64,000 nucleotides of DNA from Mycolicibacterium insubricum (GTDB lineage: Bacteria > Actinomycetota > Actinomycetes > Mycobacteriales > Mycobacteriaceae). The translations under genes were made by a program, and so were the position numbers. The notes beneath the pieces were generated by a model. It was given only the letters and a program-made list of their open reading frames with translations, did no database searches and had not been told where the DNA came from. The stretch is from the NCBI RefSeq assembly GCF_010731615.1, contig NZ_AP022618.1:4092001-4156000 (forward strand), read 5' to 3'. Shown here piece after piece: positions 58,272 through 64,000 of the stretch; the stretch's first letter is position 1; each line of letters starts with the position of its first letter.

Positions 58272-59570
58272 ATGACGGCACCGGAAGACACCGAGGCCAC
58301 CCCTGAGGACGCCGAGCCGTCCTCGGGGGTGTCCCGGCGAGGCATCCTCGGCAGCGCCCTGTGGGCGGGCGTCGGCGGCCTGGCACTCGGCGCGGCCGGC
58401 GGCGGTGCCGCAGGCTGGGCCGCCGCGTCGCACCGGGACACCGATCCCGACACCGTCGATCTGCACCGCAGCTACCCCTACTACGGGCAAGGGCACCAGG
58501 GCGGAGTGGATACCCTGCCGCAACGGCATTGCGTGTTCATGACATTCACCATGTCACCGGGGTCGACCCGCAAGGACCTGCAGGTGCTGCTGGCCCGCTG
58601 GTCGGCCGCCTCGGCGCTGCTGCAACAGGGACAACCCGTCGGGGCCGTGCAGCCCCCCAGTGAGCTATCCCCACCGGGAGACACCGGCGAGGCGTTCGGG
58701 CTGAGTCCGGCCGCCCTCACCGTCACCATCGGTCTCGGCCCGGGACTGTTCGATGATCGCTTCGGCCTCGCGTCGCGCAAGCCCACCCTGCTCAACACGC
58801 TGCCCGCCCTCAACGGGGACTACCTGGAACCGGGCGCGGTCGGCGGTGACCTGTCGGTGCAGGCCTGCGCCGACGACCCGCAGGTCTGCTATCACGCCGT
58901 GCGCAACCTGGCCCGGATCGGCCGGCGGATCGTCACTCCGGGCTGGGCGGTGCTGGGGTTCGGCCGCGCGTCCGCCGGTCAGGGCCAGCAGACTCCGCGA
59001 AACCTGTTCGGATTCAAGGACGGAACCCGCAACGTCAGCACCGACGAGGAGTACCGGCGGTGGGTGTGGGTGTCCGACAGCGACCAGCCGTGGATGAACG
59101 GCGGCAGCTACCAGGTGGTCCGCAAGATCCGCACGCTGATGGAGACCTGGGACACCGACCGGCTCGGTGACCAGCAGCGGATCTTCGGCCGGCACAAGGA
59201 GTCGGGCTCGCCGCTCACCGGGACAGAAGAGACCGACACCCCGGACTTCGCCGCCGTCGACGCGCAGGGTGAACCCGTCATCAATCCGCGCTCACATATC
59301 GCGCTGGCCGCGCACGAGAACAATGACGGCATCCTGATCCGCCGCCGTTCCTACAACTACACCGACGGTCTGGACGGCAACGGGGTGCTCAACGCCGGGC
59401 TGCTGTTCATCGCCTACATGAACGATCCCGGACACTTCATCACGCTGCAGAACCGGCTGGGGTCGCGCGATCTGCTCAACGAGTACATCCGGCACATCGG
59501 CTCGGCGATCTTCGCCGTGCCGCCGGGGCCCTCCGAGGGGCACTACGTCGGGCAGGAACTGTTCAGCTGA
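58272..59570 (+). CDS. efeB: deferrochelatase/peroxidase EfeB (DyP type)
   Basis: 432-residue Tat-exported heme peroxidase of the DyP family. Twin-arginine signal SRRGIL at 21-26 followed by a hydrophobic stretch; the DyP signature GFKDGTRN is at about 246-253, with the proximal histidine in RSHIALAAH. Oxidises ferrous iron and/or removes iron from heme as the third Efe component. ATG at 58272, immediately after efeO. Convergent with mazG over 30 bases. Confidence 0.93.
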   Translation: MTAPEDTEATPEDAEPSSGVSRRGILGSALWAGVGGLALGAAGGGAAGWAAASHRDTDPDTVDLHRSYPYYGQGHQGGVDTLPQRHCVFMTFTMSPGSTRKDLQVLLARWSAASALLQQGQPVGAVQPPSELSPPGDTGEAFGLSPAALTVTIGLGPGLFDDRFGLASRKPTLLNTLPALNGDYLEPGAVGGDLSVQACADDPQVCYHAVRNLARIGRRIVTPGWAVLGFGRASAGQGQQTPRNLFGFKDGTRNVSTDEEYRRWVWVSDSDQPWMNGGSYQVVRKIRTLMETWDTDRLGDQQRIFGRHKESGSPLTGTEETDTPDFAAVDAQGEPVINPRSHIALAAHENNDGILIRRRSYNYTDGLDGNGVLNAGLLFIAYMNDPGHFITLQNRLGSRDLLNEYIRHIGSAIFAVPPGPSEGHYVGQELFS

Positions 59571-59600
59571 GCGGGTCGCCCTGGGCGGCCCGGGAATTCG

Positions 59601-60577
59601 TCAGTCCCGGAGTTCCTCGGGACGCACTGCGTCGGCGACCTCACTCGGCCACGCGGCTCGCCACTCTTCGGGTGTGGCCGAGATGATCGCCGCGCCGTCG
59701 AAGTCGCCGCGGCCGGCGCCGATGGCCCGCTCGGCGGACCGGACGTCGTCCATGAAGGCCAGAACGGCGCTGCGCAGACCGATTTCGGCGTCCACCCCGG
59801 AGGTGACGGTGATCTCGCGGACCTCCGACGGGATCAGCTCGACGGGCATCCCGGCCTGCTCGGCGCGGGCGATCACCTTCTGCGCCAACAGCAGCGCCGG
59901 CGTCGCGGTGGGCAGCCCGTCCATCATGGAGGCCGGGTCACCGACCATCTGCACGCCGCGCGCGGCGACCTTCTCGGCGGCCTTGCGTTCTTCCCACTGC
60001 GCGAGTTGATCCTCCAGCGAGATCTCCTCGCCGGCCAGCACCGCGGGCACCCGGTTGACCAGCTTGCGGATCAGCGCCGCCGCCACGTCGTCGATGTCGA
60101 AGGGATGCGCCACGGAGTCCTCGGCGATCCGCGCGTGAAACAACACCTGCAACAGCACATCCCCGAGTTCACCGCGCACCTCCTCGGCGTCGCCGCCGCG
60201 CACCGCGTCGAACAGCTCGTAGGTCTCCTCCAGCAGGTAGCGACCTAGCGAATCGTGGGTCTGCGTCGATTCCCACGGGCCGTTGCTGCGCAACCGGTCC
60301 ATGATCTCGACGGCCTCCAGCAGCCGCTCGCCGCGAACCGGCTCGGGCACCGCGATCAGCGGTTCACCGGCGGCCAGCCGGGCCCGCACCTCGGGGTGGT
60401 CCCGGTTGGACGACAGCAGCACCGGGGCCGGGTCGCCGGTGCCCACCGGCCGCGCCGACGGCAGCGCCCACACCACCTTGGGCGGCAACTCCTCGGTGTA
60501 GTGCACCGGGCCGGTCAGCAACCCGATCGCTTCGACGGGCACCAGCCCGGGCCGGCGGGCGTCCACCAGAATCACCG

Positions 60578-60581
<4 letters not shown>
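59601..60581 (-). CDS. mazG: nucleoside triphosphate pyrophosphohydrolase MazG
   Basis: 326-residue house-cleaning enzyme hydrolysing (d)NTPs, including oxidised nucleotides. The MazG domain (about 100-215) has the metal-binding EExxE pattern in [16 protein letters not shown] and the ExxD in [20 protein letters not shown]. An N-terminal methyltransferase-like remnant and a C-terminal part flank it, as in M. tuberculosis Rv1021 (325). ATG at 60581 overlaps the mfd stop as ATGA, coupling the two genes. Confidence 0.92.

Positions 60582-64000
<3,419 letters not shown>

Overview
The window is high-GC DNA from a member of the Mycobacteriaceae, most likely a rapidly growing Mycolicibacterium-type species. 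Marker genes of the group are present: mca (mycothiol S-conjugate amidase), LpqU and LpqV lipoproteins, an antigen-85-like esterase, DUF4307, and FadD/EchA lipid genes. The backbone follows, in inverted orientation, the Mycobacterium tuberculosis order from about Rv1084 back to Rv1020 (DUF255 protein, small membrane protein, mca, DUF4307, greA, metB, cbs, lipU, Rv1075c, fadA3, Rv1072, echA9, echA8, Rv1069c, lpqV, Rv1063c, Rv1059, fadD14, Rv1057, kdp, ppx2, DUF501, FtsB-like, eno, lpqU, mazG, mfd). These comparisons are from memory of that genome, not from a search. No rRNA, insertion sequence, prophage or CRISPR array was seen.

1-12,700: a translationally coupled mca / small membrane protein / DUF255 operon; DUF4307; greA with a clear terminator; a GPP34-like gene; metB and cbs (methionine/cysteine metabolism); lipU; an SGNH hydrolase. 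Between metB and cbs, where M. tuberculosis has pra, lie two tandem genes for proline-rich membrane proteins of the Rv2560 type. They are separated by a broken copy of the metB 5' end and flanked by repeated hairpins, so this is a visible tandem duplication.

12,700-21,400: the fadA3 thiolase, then an inserted sulfur-scavenging cluster (divergent SfnB/DszC-like flavoprotein, then sfnG, an SsuD-like monooxygenase and a second SfnB-like gene with 4-base overlaps), then purT and a Bax-inhibitor-1-type membrane protein.

21,400-32,300: echA9-echA8-Rv1069c-like, a cysteine dioxygenase-like gene, lpqV and a patatin. On the opposite strand is a lipid operon (fadD14, SCPx/Ltp-type thiolase, Rv1059-like dehydrogenase) behind a decayed Rv1057-like beta-propeller gene.

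32,300-42,650: an accessory stretch. It holds a proline-rich membrane protein followed by a NarL-type two-component pair, a small secreted protein, an Ag85-like esterase, a patatin, a VOC protein, a divergent LysE exporter/Lrp regulator pair, secreted CDP-diacylglycerol diphosphatase and GH16 enzymes, a lipoprotein and a tRNA-Leu(UAA) without a long variable arm.

42,650-64,000: a one-directional kdpFABCDE potassium operon with two tiny membrane ORFs at its head and an enlarged KdpC. Then come ppx2/DUF501/FtsB-like/eno, lpqU, an inserted efeUOB iron-uptake operon preceded by an IdeR-box-like sequence, mazG and mfd (5' end beyond the right edge).
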